Virus record (IMG/VR): IMGVR_UViG_3300036820_000064
Coordinates: 1 to 26,258 of that record
DNA: 26,258 bases
Source of the DNA: a virus
Reading direction: 5' to 3' (one strand)
Shown here: one piece after another, positions 7,918 to 15,238 of the stretch
How positions within the stretch are numbered: the stretch's first letter is position 1
Layout: each line of letters begins with the position of its first letter
Program-made: the position numbers and the translations under genes
Notes under the pieces: model-generated
Database searches by the model: none
What the model was told of the DNA's origin: nothing
The model's input: only the letters and a program-made list of their open reading frames with translations

Positions 7918-8319
7918 CTAAGGCTGGCTCGTATATTCAAACGTGTCACCGCTTGTCCCCGTGATCCAGACCGGACCGTTCGTCAAACCGCCACCGACGT
8001 TACCGCACGAGATGTATCCGCCACCGACATTGAGGCTGCCGGAGGCAGAGGCAGGAGAAAGCGGAAATCCGACATAGGACCCATTGGCCGGCGCCGTTGG
8101 GCCGAAGAACACCGACATGGCGTGAGTGCCGGTATTCTGAATGCGGCAGTCCGCGCGCGAGGTGACGCTTCTCGCCGCCGGGAACACAAGCTGCCAATCG
8201 CCGGTGGTCGTAATCGTGCCGGTGCCCTCGCTCGCCGCCCGACCGAACGGCGGGGCCTGGGCCAGCGCGGCGACGACGGTGAGGCATAGCGCCGCCGCCA
8301 GGATAACGCGCCGCAGCAT
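7918..8319 (-). CDS. Small beta-sandwich virion-type protein with Sec signal peptide (133 aa)
   Basis: The ATG at 8319 overlaps the stop of the preceding gene by one base (TGATG) and is preferred over a start 60 bases upstream inside that gene. Residues 1-20 (MLRRVILAAALCLTVVAALA) are a textbook signal peptide: two arginines, a hydrophobic core and an A-x-A cleavage site. The mature part (DWQLVFPAARSVTSRADCRI, then IQNTGTHAMSVFFG and GTSGDTFEY) follows the pattern of small phage beta-sandwich proteins, where residue stretches such as R-x-x-x-x-I-x-N-T-G and G-x-T-F recur. The mature chain has two cysteines (58 and 105), possibly a disulfide. Export plus a virion-type fold is unusual. The role is unknown. 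Confidence 0.7.
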   Translation of the reverse strand: MLRRVILAAALCLTVVAALAQAPPFGRAASEGTGTITTTGDWQLVFPAARSVTSRADCRIQNTGTHAMSVFFGPTAPANGSYVGFPLSPASASGSLNVGGGYISCGNVGGGLTNGPVWITGTSGDTFEYTSQP

Positions 8320-9560
8320 CAGTAGTTCGCCGACCACACCATCTGCCCCGCGCCGCTCGCCGTCGCCGCCAGCACGCAACCGTCCTTAGCCGTCATGCCG
8401 GTCGTAGTGAAGTTGATGCTCGCGGCATAGACCGAGTTCGCCACCAGCGTCGCCGAGAATGGCGTCGAGAGCGCCGTGAACGACTGCGACGCCGAGATAA
8501 GGCCAAATGTCGTCGCGCTGAGGGCGTTGGTGTAGGTCGGCTCCGCCCGCATCGTCACCGGGAACGGAATCGCCATCGTGCAGGTGGTGCTAGTCCCTTG
8601 CGCGGTGCCGCCCCCAGCCACGATCAGGCCCGCGTGCAGCGGCTCCTTGAGAACGTACATGTACCGCAGCGCGGTTTGGAGTTCCGTGCCGTAGGGCAGG
8701 TACGCGAAGTTCGAGGCGGTCGCGCCCTGCTCGCATTGGACGCCCGTGAAGCGGAAGCCGTCCGTCACACCGGCCGTGCCGCCCGTGGTCGGCGTCCAGC
8801 CGAGACCGAAAGCCGCCTCGGTCGCGGCCGCCGGCATGTTGAAGGTGACGCTGTAGCGCGCCCAGGTCGAGGTGATGGTCCAGGTTCCGGTTTGCGTCGC
8901 GATCCCGGCGAAGGCCGGACTGACGGCCGGCGAGGCGGTGAAGGATTGCAACCCCTCGTCGTTGCCCGTGCCCGTGAACAGGTACGGTGTCAAGGTCGTG
9001 GTCTCGGCCAGCATGTTCGCCAGCCCCTCGACATAGGCGCTGCACGTCACGGCCTGGCCCTGGAGCGGCGTAATCCTGGTGGTCGGGATTTCCTGCATCA
9101 CGAGCTGCGGCTGCGCCAGCGCGCCGGAGGTGCGGTAGAACACCATCGCGGCGTTGAATACCGGCTGCGCCGGAAGGTTCGTGGCGATGACCTGGAGGGT
9201 GCCGGCGCCTGACGTGACGTTGACGTTGCAGCCCCAGCGATCGGCCGCATAGGCGGTCTGGATCGGAATGGTGGTGGTGCCGCAGGTCCGCGTGCCGGTG
9301 CCAAGCTGATCGACCTGCATCTGCCCGTTGTCGAGGATGTTGCGCGGATCGTTGAAAGTCGCCATCGATTGCGGCGTCACCAGCGCGTCGATCGCGCCGA
9401 TCAACTGATTGAGCGTCGCGATGCCCGGCGGCAGGTCGGCGGTCGGATTGGTCCCGGCGGGTCCGGTGAATTGCGGGATGTTTGCCGCGAAAGAAACTAC
9501 CGCGGTGGCGAGGATCGCGGCCAGAACGCCGCCGAAAACCCCCTTGAGAAATAGCTTCAT
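8319..9560 (-). CDS. Carbohydrate-binding-type phage adhesin with Sec signal peptide (413 aa)
   Basis: A GAGGAG seven bases before the ATG at 9560 fixes the start. Residues 1-26 (MKLFLKGVFGGVLAAILATA then VVSFAA) form a signal peptide. After a short linker, RNILDNGQMQV (73-83) and AYAADRWGC (103-111) match a recurring phage tail or adhesin pattern (N-x-L-x-N-G ... Y-x-x-D-R-W). Near residue 300, VQCEQGATASNFAYLPYG and ELQTALRYMYV match its usual end. These domains form jelly-roll, carbohydrate-binding-like folds on tail fibres. The mature chain has six cysteines, spaced as possible pairs. Probable role: binding of a surface glycan. It is unclear why a tail adhesin would carry an export signal. 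Confidence 0.75.
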   Translation of the reverse strand: MKLFLKGVFGGVLAAILATAVVSFAANIPQFTGPAGTNPTADLPPGIATLNQLIGAIDALVTPQSMATFNDPRNILDNGQMQVDQLGTGTRTCGTTTIPIQTAYAADRWGCNVNVTSGAGTLQVIATNLPAQPVFNAAMVFYRTSGALAQPQLVMQEIPTTRITPLQGQAVTCSAYVEGLANMLAETTTLTPYLFTGTGNDEGLQSFTASPAVSPAFAGIATQTGTWTITSTWARYSVTFNMPAAATEAAFGLGWTPTTGGTAGVTDGFRFTGVQCEQGATASNFAYLPYGTELQTALRYMYVLKEPLHAGLIVAGGGTAQGTSTTCTMAIPFPVTMRAEPTYTNALSATTFGLISASQSFTALSTPFSATLVANSVYAASINFTTTGMTAKDGCVLAATASGAGQMVWSANY

Positions 9561-9593
9561 TCGTCGTCTCCTCGGCGACTGGCTGTTGCGCGG

Positions 9594-9621
9594 ATAATAA
9601 CACAAACGCTCGTGTAGTCTA
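9594..9621 (-). promoter_or_regulatory. Possible sigma70-type promoter before the exported adhesin gene
   Basis: In the 102-base gap between two fibre genes the minus strand reads TAGACT (9621-9616), 16 bases, then TATTAT (9599-9594), about 34 bases before the ATG at 9560. The -10 box is good and the -35 box weak. It could let the adhesin and downstream genes be expressed apart from the rest of the operon. Evidence is by pattern only. Confidence 0.3.
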
Positions 9622-9662
9622 GAGAGACTCTTTTTCCGCCTCCACGGTGGAAAATTGCATCG

Positions 9663-11009
9663 TCAGTATCCGATCGCGATGTATTGAAGCGTCGTCGACG
9701 CGCTGCTCACGATGGCGCCCACGATGGCCGTGGCGCTCAGACTGGCCACATAGGCGATCTGACCACCGGTGCTGCTCACGAGCCCAGCGAGAGCCTGCGT
9801 GGTGAACGCCTTGTCAAAGGTCGCGGAACCGCTGGTGCTCGATGTGATCGTGATCTGACCCCAATTAATAATCAGCCCCCCCGGTAGCGTGATGTGTCCG
9901 GAGTTGGCGAGATTGAGCGAGAGCGCGATGGCATTAAGCAGGCCGTTAGCCGTGGTCATCGCGGTGCTGCCGACCGTCTGGCCGATATTGACCGTCCAGG
10001 TGTTTCCCGAACCGCCCGTGATGACGGTGCCAGGAACGACACCGGAACCGTAGAGATACTGGCCGATGGCGATACTGGCCGATGGAGTTTGAGTGCCCGA
10101 TGTAAGCGTGAACCCAGAGATCGAGCCGGTAAAGCTTGAGATCGTAGTGAGGCCGACCCCGGTACCGGCGCCGAGAAAGGCGAGCGCGCCAAGGCCGAGC
10201 GCCGCCTGTCGGTTCGCGTTGCTGGCATAGGTATAGGAGATGATTTGCCAATTGCCCGACCCAAGACAGAGCGCAATGGCGGCGTCGCCCGCGCTCGTGA
10301 CGATATTGGCGTTGCCCGGCAGAATCAGCGACGTGGCGTTATAGGTCAACGTGAGCGAGGCCGCGAAGGTCAAGAACCGAATGTCACCCGCGATGCCCGT
10401 GTACGGGCCGGGACTGGCGGCGTCCAATCCGGCAATCGCGGTCGTGCCGGTGATTTCGATTGCCTGGTTCGGCAGCGCGGCGACGATCGTCTGCGTGGCG
10501 CTGGCGAGGGAGCCGATGGCGCCGTTGCGATCGATGGAACTTAGAAGCTCGTACTGCGTCCCATCATATTGGAGAATGTATTGGAACCCAGGCCGCCAAT
10601 CGCCGGGCTGAAGCGCAACCAAGCCGCCGGCCGTGCGCTTGTAGACGGCAACGTAGCCGGTGCCGTTGAGGTTGAGCGTCAACGCTCCGGTGTTAGTGAG
10701 TCCCGCCCCGACCGAGATCGCGATGACGTTGCCGGTGTTGAGCGCGAAGGCCCCTGGGCTGAGGGACGATACCTGTTGCGCGTTGGCGCTGCCGACGGTC
10801 GGGCCGCCGACATAAACGGACGAGCCGCCCAGCGCCGGCGGAATCGGCGTCGTCAGGCCCGCGAGCTGTGTGATGTTGGTGTTGACCGGAGCGTTGGCGG
10901 CGTTAGCGTTTACCCCGCTCACAATGTCGTTGAAATTCGCCATCACCTGATTGGCGTCGGCGGTCTGGCCGTTCGTCAGGTCAAAAGGCAGGCTCGGAAC
11001 GATCGGCAT
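9663..11009 (-). CDS. Phage tail fibre / receptor-binding protein with gp53-like C-terminal domain (448 aa)
   Basis: A GAGGAG five bases before the ATG at 11009 supports the start. Residues 1-60 (LTNGQTADANQVMANFNDIV) are a common N-terminal segment of phage fibres. Residues about 130-160 contain QPGDWRPGFQYILQYDGTQY, another fibre-type motif. Residues about 291-350 hold a beta-module with the pattern G-x-x-L-x-G-S-G-V-x-P-G-T-x-I that also occurs in three other proteins here. Residues 373-448 (LPGGLIINWGQITI, ATFDKAFTTQALAGLV, LQYIAIGY) match the gp53-like C-terminal tip domain of tail fibres. Only one cysteine is present and there is no signal peptide, in contrast to the neighbouring fibres. 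Confidence 0.85.
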   Translation of the reverse strand: MPIVPSLPFDLTNGQTADANQVMANFNDIVSGVNANAANAPVNTNITQLAGLTTPIPPALGGSSVYVGGPTVGSANAQQVSSLSPGAFALNTGNVIAISVGAGLTNTGALTLNLNGTGYVAVYKRTAGGLVALQPGDWRPGFQYILQYDGTQYELLSSIDRNGAIGSLASATQTIVAALPNQAIEITGTTAIAGLDAASPGPYTGIAGDIRFLTFAASLTLTYNATSLILPGNANIVTSAGDAAIALCLGSGNWQIISYTYASNANRQAALGLGALAFLGAGTGVGLTTISSFTGSISGFTLTSGTQTPSASIAIGQYLYGSGVVPGTVITGGSGNTWTVNIGQTVGSTAMTTANGLLNAIALSLNLANSGHITLPGGLIINWGQITITSSTSGSATFDKAFTTQALAGLVSSTGGQIAYVASLSATAIVGAIVSSASTTLQYIAIGY

Positions 11010-11034
11010 GGCAACTCCTCACATCGCTAAAATT

Positions 11035-11208
11035 TCACGATTGGCGATCCGCGCCGATGAACCGTTCGACGATAAGCGAGGCCCTCAACCTCAATCGATC
11101 GGTTGCCTCGCGCGCTTCTTGAAACTCGGGAACGTCCTCACGCGGCGGGATACCGCCACCGATGCCGGTGACGCGGCGGAACAGGTCGATGATTCCGCAC
11201 AAGGTCAT
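11035..11208 (-). CDS. Small protein (57 aa), unrecognised
   Basis: The ATG at 11208 overlaps the stop of the preceding gene as ATGA, which picks this start from a longer open frame reaching back to 11640. The product (MTLCGIIDLFRRVTGIGGGI...) has an amphipathic first half and a charged helical second half (EFQEAREATDRLRLRASLIV). It ends 25 bases before the next gene's start, which has its own ribosome site. It sits with a membrane protein and a periplasmic protein, so a link to lysis is possible, but nothing in the sequence shows it. Confidence 0.6.
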   Translation of the reverse strand: MTLCGIIDLFRRVTGIGGGIPPREDVPEFQEAREATDRLRLRASLIVERFIGADRQS

Positions 11209-11486
11209 CGGCGGCCGCGCCCGAGCAACAGCCCCTCGATGCGCGCCTGCCCGGTCGATAACGCTTGGAGACCGTCTGACAACGCCATCGTTGCCTCGGT
11301 CCTTCTCCGCGCGTCGGCGAGCGCCGTCTCTCGATCCTTGCGGGCGAAAATTTCCTTCCGTGCGTTCTCGCGCGCCAACCACCAAATCGCCAACGCGGCT
11401 AACGCGATAAGCAACACCGCCAAGCCGCCAGCCGCGCCCCATCGGTCCGTGACGTGCTCGGCGTATTTTTCGGCGGCGTCCCACAC
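11205..11486 (-). CDS. Single-span membrane protein with coiled coil (93 aa); holin- or spanin-like candidate
   Basis: The start is a GTG at 11486, three bases after the preceding stop. Residues 18-41 (GAAGGLAVLLIALAALAIWW) form one clear transmembrane helix. Residues 42-85 are charged and helical with heptad character (RKEIFARKDRETALADARRR). The layout, one span near the N-terminus followed by a coiled coil, fits an inner-membrane spanin or a small class III holin, though it is shorter than usual for Rz. The neighbour upstream is an exported coiled-coil protein. No endolysin is visible nearby, so a lysis role is inference. Confidence 0.65.
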   Translation of the reverse strand: MWDAAEKYAEHVTDRWGAAGGLAVLLIALAALAIWWLARENARKEIFARKDRETALADARRRTEATMALSDGLQALSTGQARIEGLLLGRGRR

Positions 11487-11489
11487 GGC

Positions 11490-11750
11490 TTATTTCTTCG
11501 GCGGTGTCGGCTTCGGCGTCTTCGCCGCGGTCAACTCTTTCGTCAGCGCCGCGATCTGTCGTTGCGCGTCCTGCAACCTCAATTCCAGCGCGCGTAACGA
11601 CGTGCCCATGCTCACGATTGCTTGCTGTGCCGCTTGGCATTCAAGTTCTTGTGCCTGCTTCAACGGCGACGATGGTTGCGGACTCGGATCGGCCGCCCAG
11701 GCCACAAGCGGGAATACCAGCGCGAAGACAACAAAGCGAAGCGATTTCAT
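11490..11750 (-). CDS. Exported small coiled-coil protein with signal peptide (86 aa)
   Basis: The ATG at 11750 overlaps the stop of the large fibre gene as ATGA. Residues 1-19 (MKSLRFVVFALVFPLVAWA) are a clear Sec signal peptide with cleavage at AWA|AD. The mature part is a Pro/Ser linker, then a coiled coil (ELECQAAQQAIVSMGTSLRA and LELRLQDAQRQIAALTKELT) and a Lys/Pro-rich tail. There is no lipobox cysteine at the cleavage site, so it is not a typical outer-membrane spanin lipoprotein. It could pair with the membrane protein just downstream through their coiled coils. Function unknown. Confidence 0.7.
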   Translation of the reverse strand: MKSLRFVVFALVFPLVAWAADPSPQPSSPLKQAQELECQAAQQAIVSMGTSLRALELRLQDAQRQIAALTKELTAAKTPKPTPPKK

Positions 11751-14700
11751 CTTTCTCTCTCCCGTTTCAAAAGCTCTTGGCAAAAATTATCGTTCACGGC
11801 CGCGCGACAAGCAGAGACGATATCGGCGAATCGTTGACTTTGCTCGGCATGTTCTTCTTGTAGTGCCTTGCCGATGCGGGGCACGAAGCCCATGAGGTCA
11901 ACCGTGTTAGGCAGACCGCTTTCGTCATAACCAACCAGCCTCTTTAGGTCGGAATATTTACTTGTCAGAACACTCAATCCTTCGGCGGTCGGGCCGCCGT
12001 AAACTTTTGCGGGATCGTAACCAAGGCCGGGCTTATACCGGAACGTCTTGAAATCGACCGCGTCAATCTCGGCGAGCATTGGCCCCATGTCGGCGAGATC
12101 GGTTTTGTATCGCTCGCTGGATGTGCCGAGGCAGACTCCCAAAGTCCCGGTCCCGGTTACAACCGCGCCGCCTGAAGCGACATGGCAAAGCGTCGCGTCC
12201 GTGTCGCCCGTGTCGGCGCCGATGCCCGTTAAGTTCAACGCCCCCGCAACGGTAGAAGCGCCTGTTCCACTTATTGTAATTACCGCCGTGCCGTTAGTAC
12301 CTAGAACCAAAGCGGACGACGATCCATTTGTGACGATAACACCCGGGGTATTAAAAAACTCAAGCACTCCCAGCCCGGCATTGGCCTGACCGGCGGTGAT
12401 TCCGGTATCCGCGCTCGCATGCTGAATAATCGCCGTGGAAATAAATGATGAATTATAGTTGTCCGTCAGTCCCACTAAAACTACACTGCCGGTGGTTGTG
12501 CTATTCTGCGACCAAATTGTCCCGTTAGTTCCAAAGCCCGTGGTTATTCCGGCGGGGCTAGTCGTCGCTCCTTTGCTAAATATCGATCCGGTCATAGTGC
12601 AACTGCCGGCAAGCGCGCAGTCGCTCGACGCATGACCTGTGAGTGCGCCGATGAATGTCGTGGCCGTGACGGCATGCGTGCTCGGATTTTCGGAGAAGCC
12701 CGCATCCGTAACCACGGCTTGGCTTCCAGTCGTATCGGCAGGCGCTATTACTGGATAGAACGATGCGTTGGTCGTGCTTGCTGTCGTGGCGATCTTGACA
12801 TCGGTCGTCGCGTTGCCGACGCTCGTTATGTCGCCGGTCAGATTGGCGTTCGTCGTAACGGCGCCCGCCGTTAGTCCCGACGCCGTTCCCGTCAAGTTCG
12901 TCGCCGTACCGGACGATGGTGTCCCTAGCGCGCCCCCATTTACGACAATAGCCCCAGCGCTACCAACATTATCCCCGAGCGCGGTTGCTACACCCGTGCC
13001 GAGGCTCGATAGAGCCAAGTCAAGAGAAGCATGCCCCGTGAGCGCGGCAGTGATCGTTCCAGCGGAAAAGTTGCCGCTGGCATCACGGTTAACCAGCGTT
13101 GAGGCGGTATCGGCAGAAGTATAGGCGACGGTGCTTCCCACGCCCGCCGCACTCAACCCCGTTAAAACGGTTCCGGCGCTCGATGTGCCGCCATAGGCGG
13201 TCGGCACCGCGCCATTTCCCGCCGATATCATGAGATCGCCCGAGGTTGGATACTGTACGGCCCAAGAACCGGCGGTTGCCTTGATTGTTACATTATCCGG
13301 CTCGCCGCACCCGATCTGCGCCGATGTCGCTACCGTGCATTTTACCGTGACGGGCCCCGTCCACGGCCCCGACCCCGTGCCGGTGATCGTAAGCGTGCTA
13401 TCGCCCGAATAGTTTCCAACCGATGCGACCGAATTTGCGGCGGTCGCAACGGCTACGCCGTTGACATAATATCCTCCAGACGAATTGAGCGTTCCCGCTC
13501 CTTCGGCGCCGCCTGTCGGCGCGCCGATCTGTAAGCCACCTGTCGCGAGTTTCATTACATTGGTATAGCTAGAGCCGTCTGGATTTATGTCGAGATCGAT
13601 CGTCCTGTTAGTCGATGTGTCCATACCGATTTGAAATCCAAGGCCAGTGCCGGTGTCATTGGCCTGGTAGTACGGACCGTTGCCGGAAAGCGTCGTTGTC
13701 CAAATCGATCTGGAAACTAGATTATGGACTGCGCCGTTTTCGTACCACGTCAAGCCTGCCAGTCCAGGGCCGACGGGCACCGACGTTCCGTTGCCACCGT
13801 CCAATATGGCCGTGTCGTTGTAGGTACCTGTATCGTTATAAATCGCCAGCGCCGACGAGTAATGAGCGATGGAGATATCGTTGGTCGGGGACCCTTCGCC
13901 GCTTGTGAAATTAACGCCGTAAAGCCCAGAACAACCGGTAATACAATAAGGCCGAAACGTTCCAACAGTTTCATTGTCAGCACCGGCCATCTGCCAGCCA
14001 TTATTACTGTCGCTAAGGGTCGAAATATTGTCCCATGTATTGAAGGATGGGTTACACGTACTCGTTGTTAGTTCCTCAATCGGAAACCCGAACGTGAGCA
14101 AATTGATGGCGGTAATCGCATTGAAAAAACCGCCTTGAACCCCACAATAGCCGCCAAGCGAATAAGCACCGCCATGAACGTACAACGACGCAACAAGTCC
14201 CTCATAAACAATTACATGGTCAAGTTCCGGCTGGTTGGTGCCCGATATATCGAGCGCGGAATTTGCCGAAGCCCCGGCCCACAACGCGAGATTTCGCAAA
14301 ATCGGATGCGATACGGCCGGATTTGAAGCGCCAGCGATAGGTTGTATTTGCAGCGGTCCCGTGCCGCCAGAGGCACCAAGCCACGCGAAGCCGCTGGTCG
14401 GGACCGCTGGACCGTTTTGCGGATCGTAATCCCAAAATTTTACTTGATTGCCGGCGATTTCTATTTCGGCGGTTACCAGTAATGTTGTCGCGACGGTGCT
14501 TACACAACTAGGCGGCACGAGAAGAGTACGAGAAAGGGGGCTAGCTTCGGCCCAGGCAATTGCCGCTTGATCGACTGTCGAGTCATCCGTACCGAAAGCA
14601 AATGGCACACCCGAAACGGCGGTCGACGATTGCAGGGCAAGCGTCACATGTTGAGGGTCGGTATAGGCGGAAATAATCGTTACTAACGCGGCGCCGCTCG

Positions 14701-15238
14701 TACCGGCCCCCGACACCATTACGGCCTTGCCGACACTCGCCAAAGAAAAAATCGCCATATTCGAGACCAGCGCGGTACTGTGGAGGGTCATGGTTCCACC
14801 CGCGTCGAAATTCGTATAGCCCGTCGCGACAACGCCGTCACATTTCGCACCAAAGTCCGTAACTGACATCGAGACGCGGCTGTCGATATCCGCCTGGTTC
14901 GGCGGCGGCGACACAGTAGAGCCGGTAGGATTTATCAATATCTTCGGATTCACGCTTCCGACCAGCGCGCCCGTGCCGTTCAGCGCGTTGGCCAAGGCTG
15001 CGAAGACGCTGGTGCTGGTATCCTCGATCAGCACCGCCGGTGGCAAGAGGGCGGCAAGAGAGATCGCGAATTGCAGCGCCGTGATCTGACGAGTATTGCC
15101 CTGCCAGATTGGAATCTGCTCGGGGCCCAACAATGGCAGATTAACTGGCGGAAGCGCCGGAATGGGGATCGGCGTCACGTCCGCCATCGCCGGAACCGGC
15201 AGCAATAGCGCCAAGAGGATAAGGATGCGTCCGGTCAT
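11747..15238 (-). CDS. Large tail fibre/spike with signal peptide, pectate-lyase-like start and S74-type intramolecular chaperone (1163 aa)
   Basis: The ATG at 15238 overlaps the preceding stop as ATGA; an upstream extension of 75 codons lies inside that gene and is rejected. Residues 1-19 (MTGRILILLALLLPVPAMA) are a signal peptide. LLGPEQIPIWQGNTRQIT (36-53) is a fibre attachment-type segment. VTDFGAKCDG (126-135) and TDDSTVDQAAIAWA (217-230) are the split signature of pectate-lyase-3-like beta-helix spikes, with an 80-residue beta-module inserted between. The middle is beta-rich with fibre phrases such as NRDASGNFSAGTITAALTGH. The C-terminal 123 residues begin SERYKTDLADM and match the S74 self-cleaving chaperone that trimerises spikes; cleavage is expected between Ser1040 and Ser1041. 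Fourteen cysteines are present. Base composition is less GC-rich than in the flanking genes. Likely role: host-surface binding, possibly polysaccharide cleavage. Confidence 0.88.
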   Translation of the reverse strand: MTGRILILLALLLPVPAMADVTPIPIPALPPVNLPLLGPEQIPIWQGNTRQITALQFAISLAALLPPAVLIEDTSTSVFAALANALNGTGALVGSVNPKILINPTGSTVSPPPNQADIDSRVSMSVTDFGAKCDGVVATGYTNFDAGGTMTLHSTALVSNMAIFSLASVGKAVMVSGAGTSGAALVTIISAYTDPQHVTLALQSSTAVSGVPFAFGTDDSTVDQAAIAWAEASPLSRTLLVPPSCVSTVATTLLVTAEIEIAGNQVKFWDYDPQNGPAVPTSGFAWLGASGGTGPLQIQPIAGASNPAVSHPILRNLALWAGASANSALDISGTNQPELDHVIVYEGLVASLYVHGGAYSLGGYCGVQGGFFNAITAINLLTFGFPIEELTTSTCNPSFNTWDNISTLSDSNNGWQMAGADNETVGTFRPYCITGCSGLYGVNFTSGEGSPTNDISIAHYSSALAIYNDTGTYNDTAILDGGNGTSVPVGPGLAGLTWYENGAVHNLVSRSIWTTTLSGNGPYYQANDTGTGLGFQIGMDTSTNRTIDLDINPDGSSYTNVMKLATGGLQIGAPTGGAEGAGTLNSSGGYYVNGVAVATAANSVASVGNYSGDSTLTITGTGSGPWTGPVTVKCTVATSAQIGCGEPDNVTIKATAGSWAVQYPTSGDLMISAGNGAVPTAYGGTSSAGTVLTGLSAAGVGSTVAYTSADTASTLVNRDASGNFSAGTITAALTGHASLDLALSSLGTGVATALGDNVGSAGAIVVNGGALGTPSSGTATNLTGTASGLTAGAVTTNANLTGDITSVGNATTDVKIATTASTTNASFYPVIAPADTTGSQAVVTDAGFSENPSTHAVTATTFIGALTGHASSDCALAGSCTMTGSIFSKGATTSPAGITTGFGTNGTIWSQNSTTTGSVVLVGLTDNYNSSFISTAIIQHASADTGITAGQANAGLGVLEFFNTPGVIVTNGSSSALVLGTNGTAVITISGTGASTVAGALNLTGIGADTGDTDATLCHVASGGAVVTGTGTLGVCLGTSSERYKTDLADMGPMLAEIDAVDFKTFRYKPGLGYDPAKVYGGPTAEGLSVLTSKYSDLKRLVGYDESGLPNTVDLMGFVPRIGKALQEEHAEQSQRFADIVSACRAAVNDNFCQELLKRERER

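Noticed and set aside
9632-9654. Inverted repeat TTTTCC...GGAAAA as a terminator
   Set aside because: The stem has U on its 5' side and A on its 3' side on both strands and no U-run follows, so it does not fit an intrinsic terminator.
11209-11640. Upstream extension of the 57-residue gene to 201 codons
   Set aside because: The extra part is the antiparallel-free shadow of two other supported genes on the same strand; the ATG at 11208 overlaps the preceding stop.
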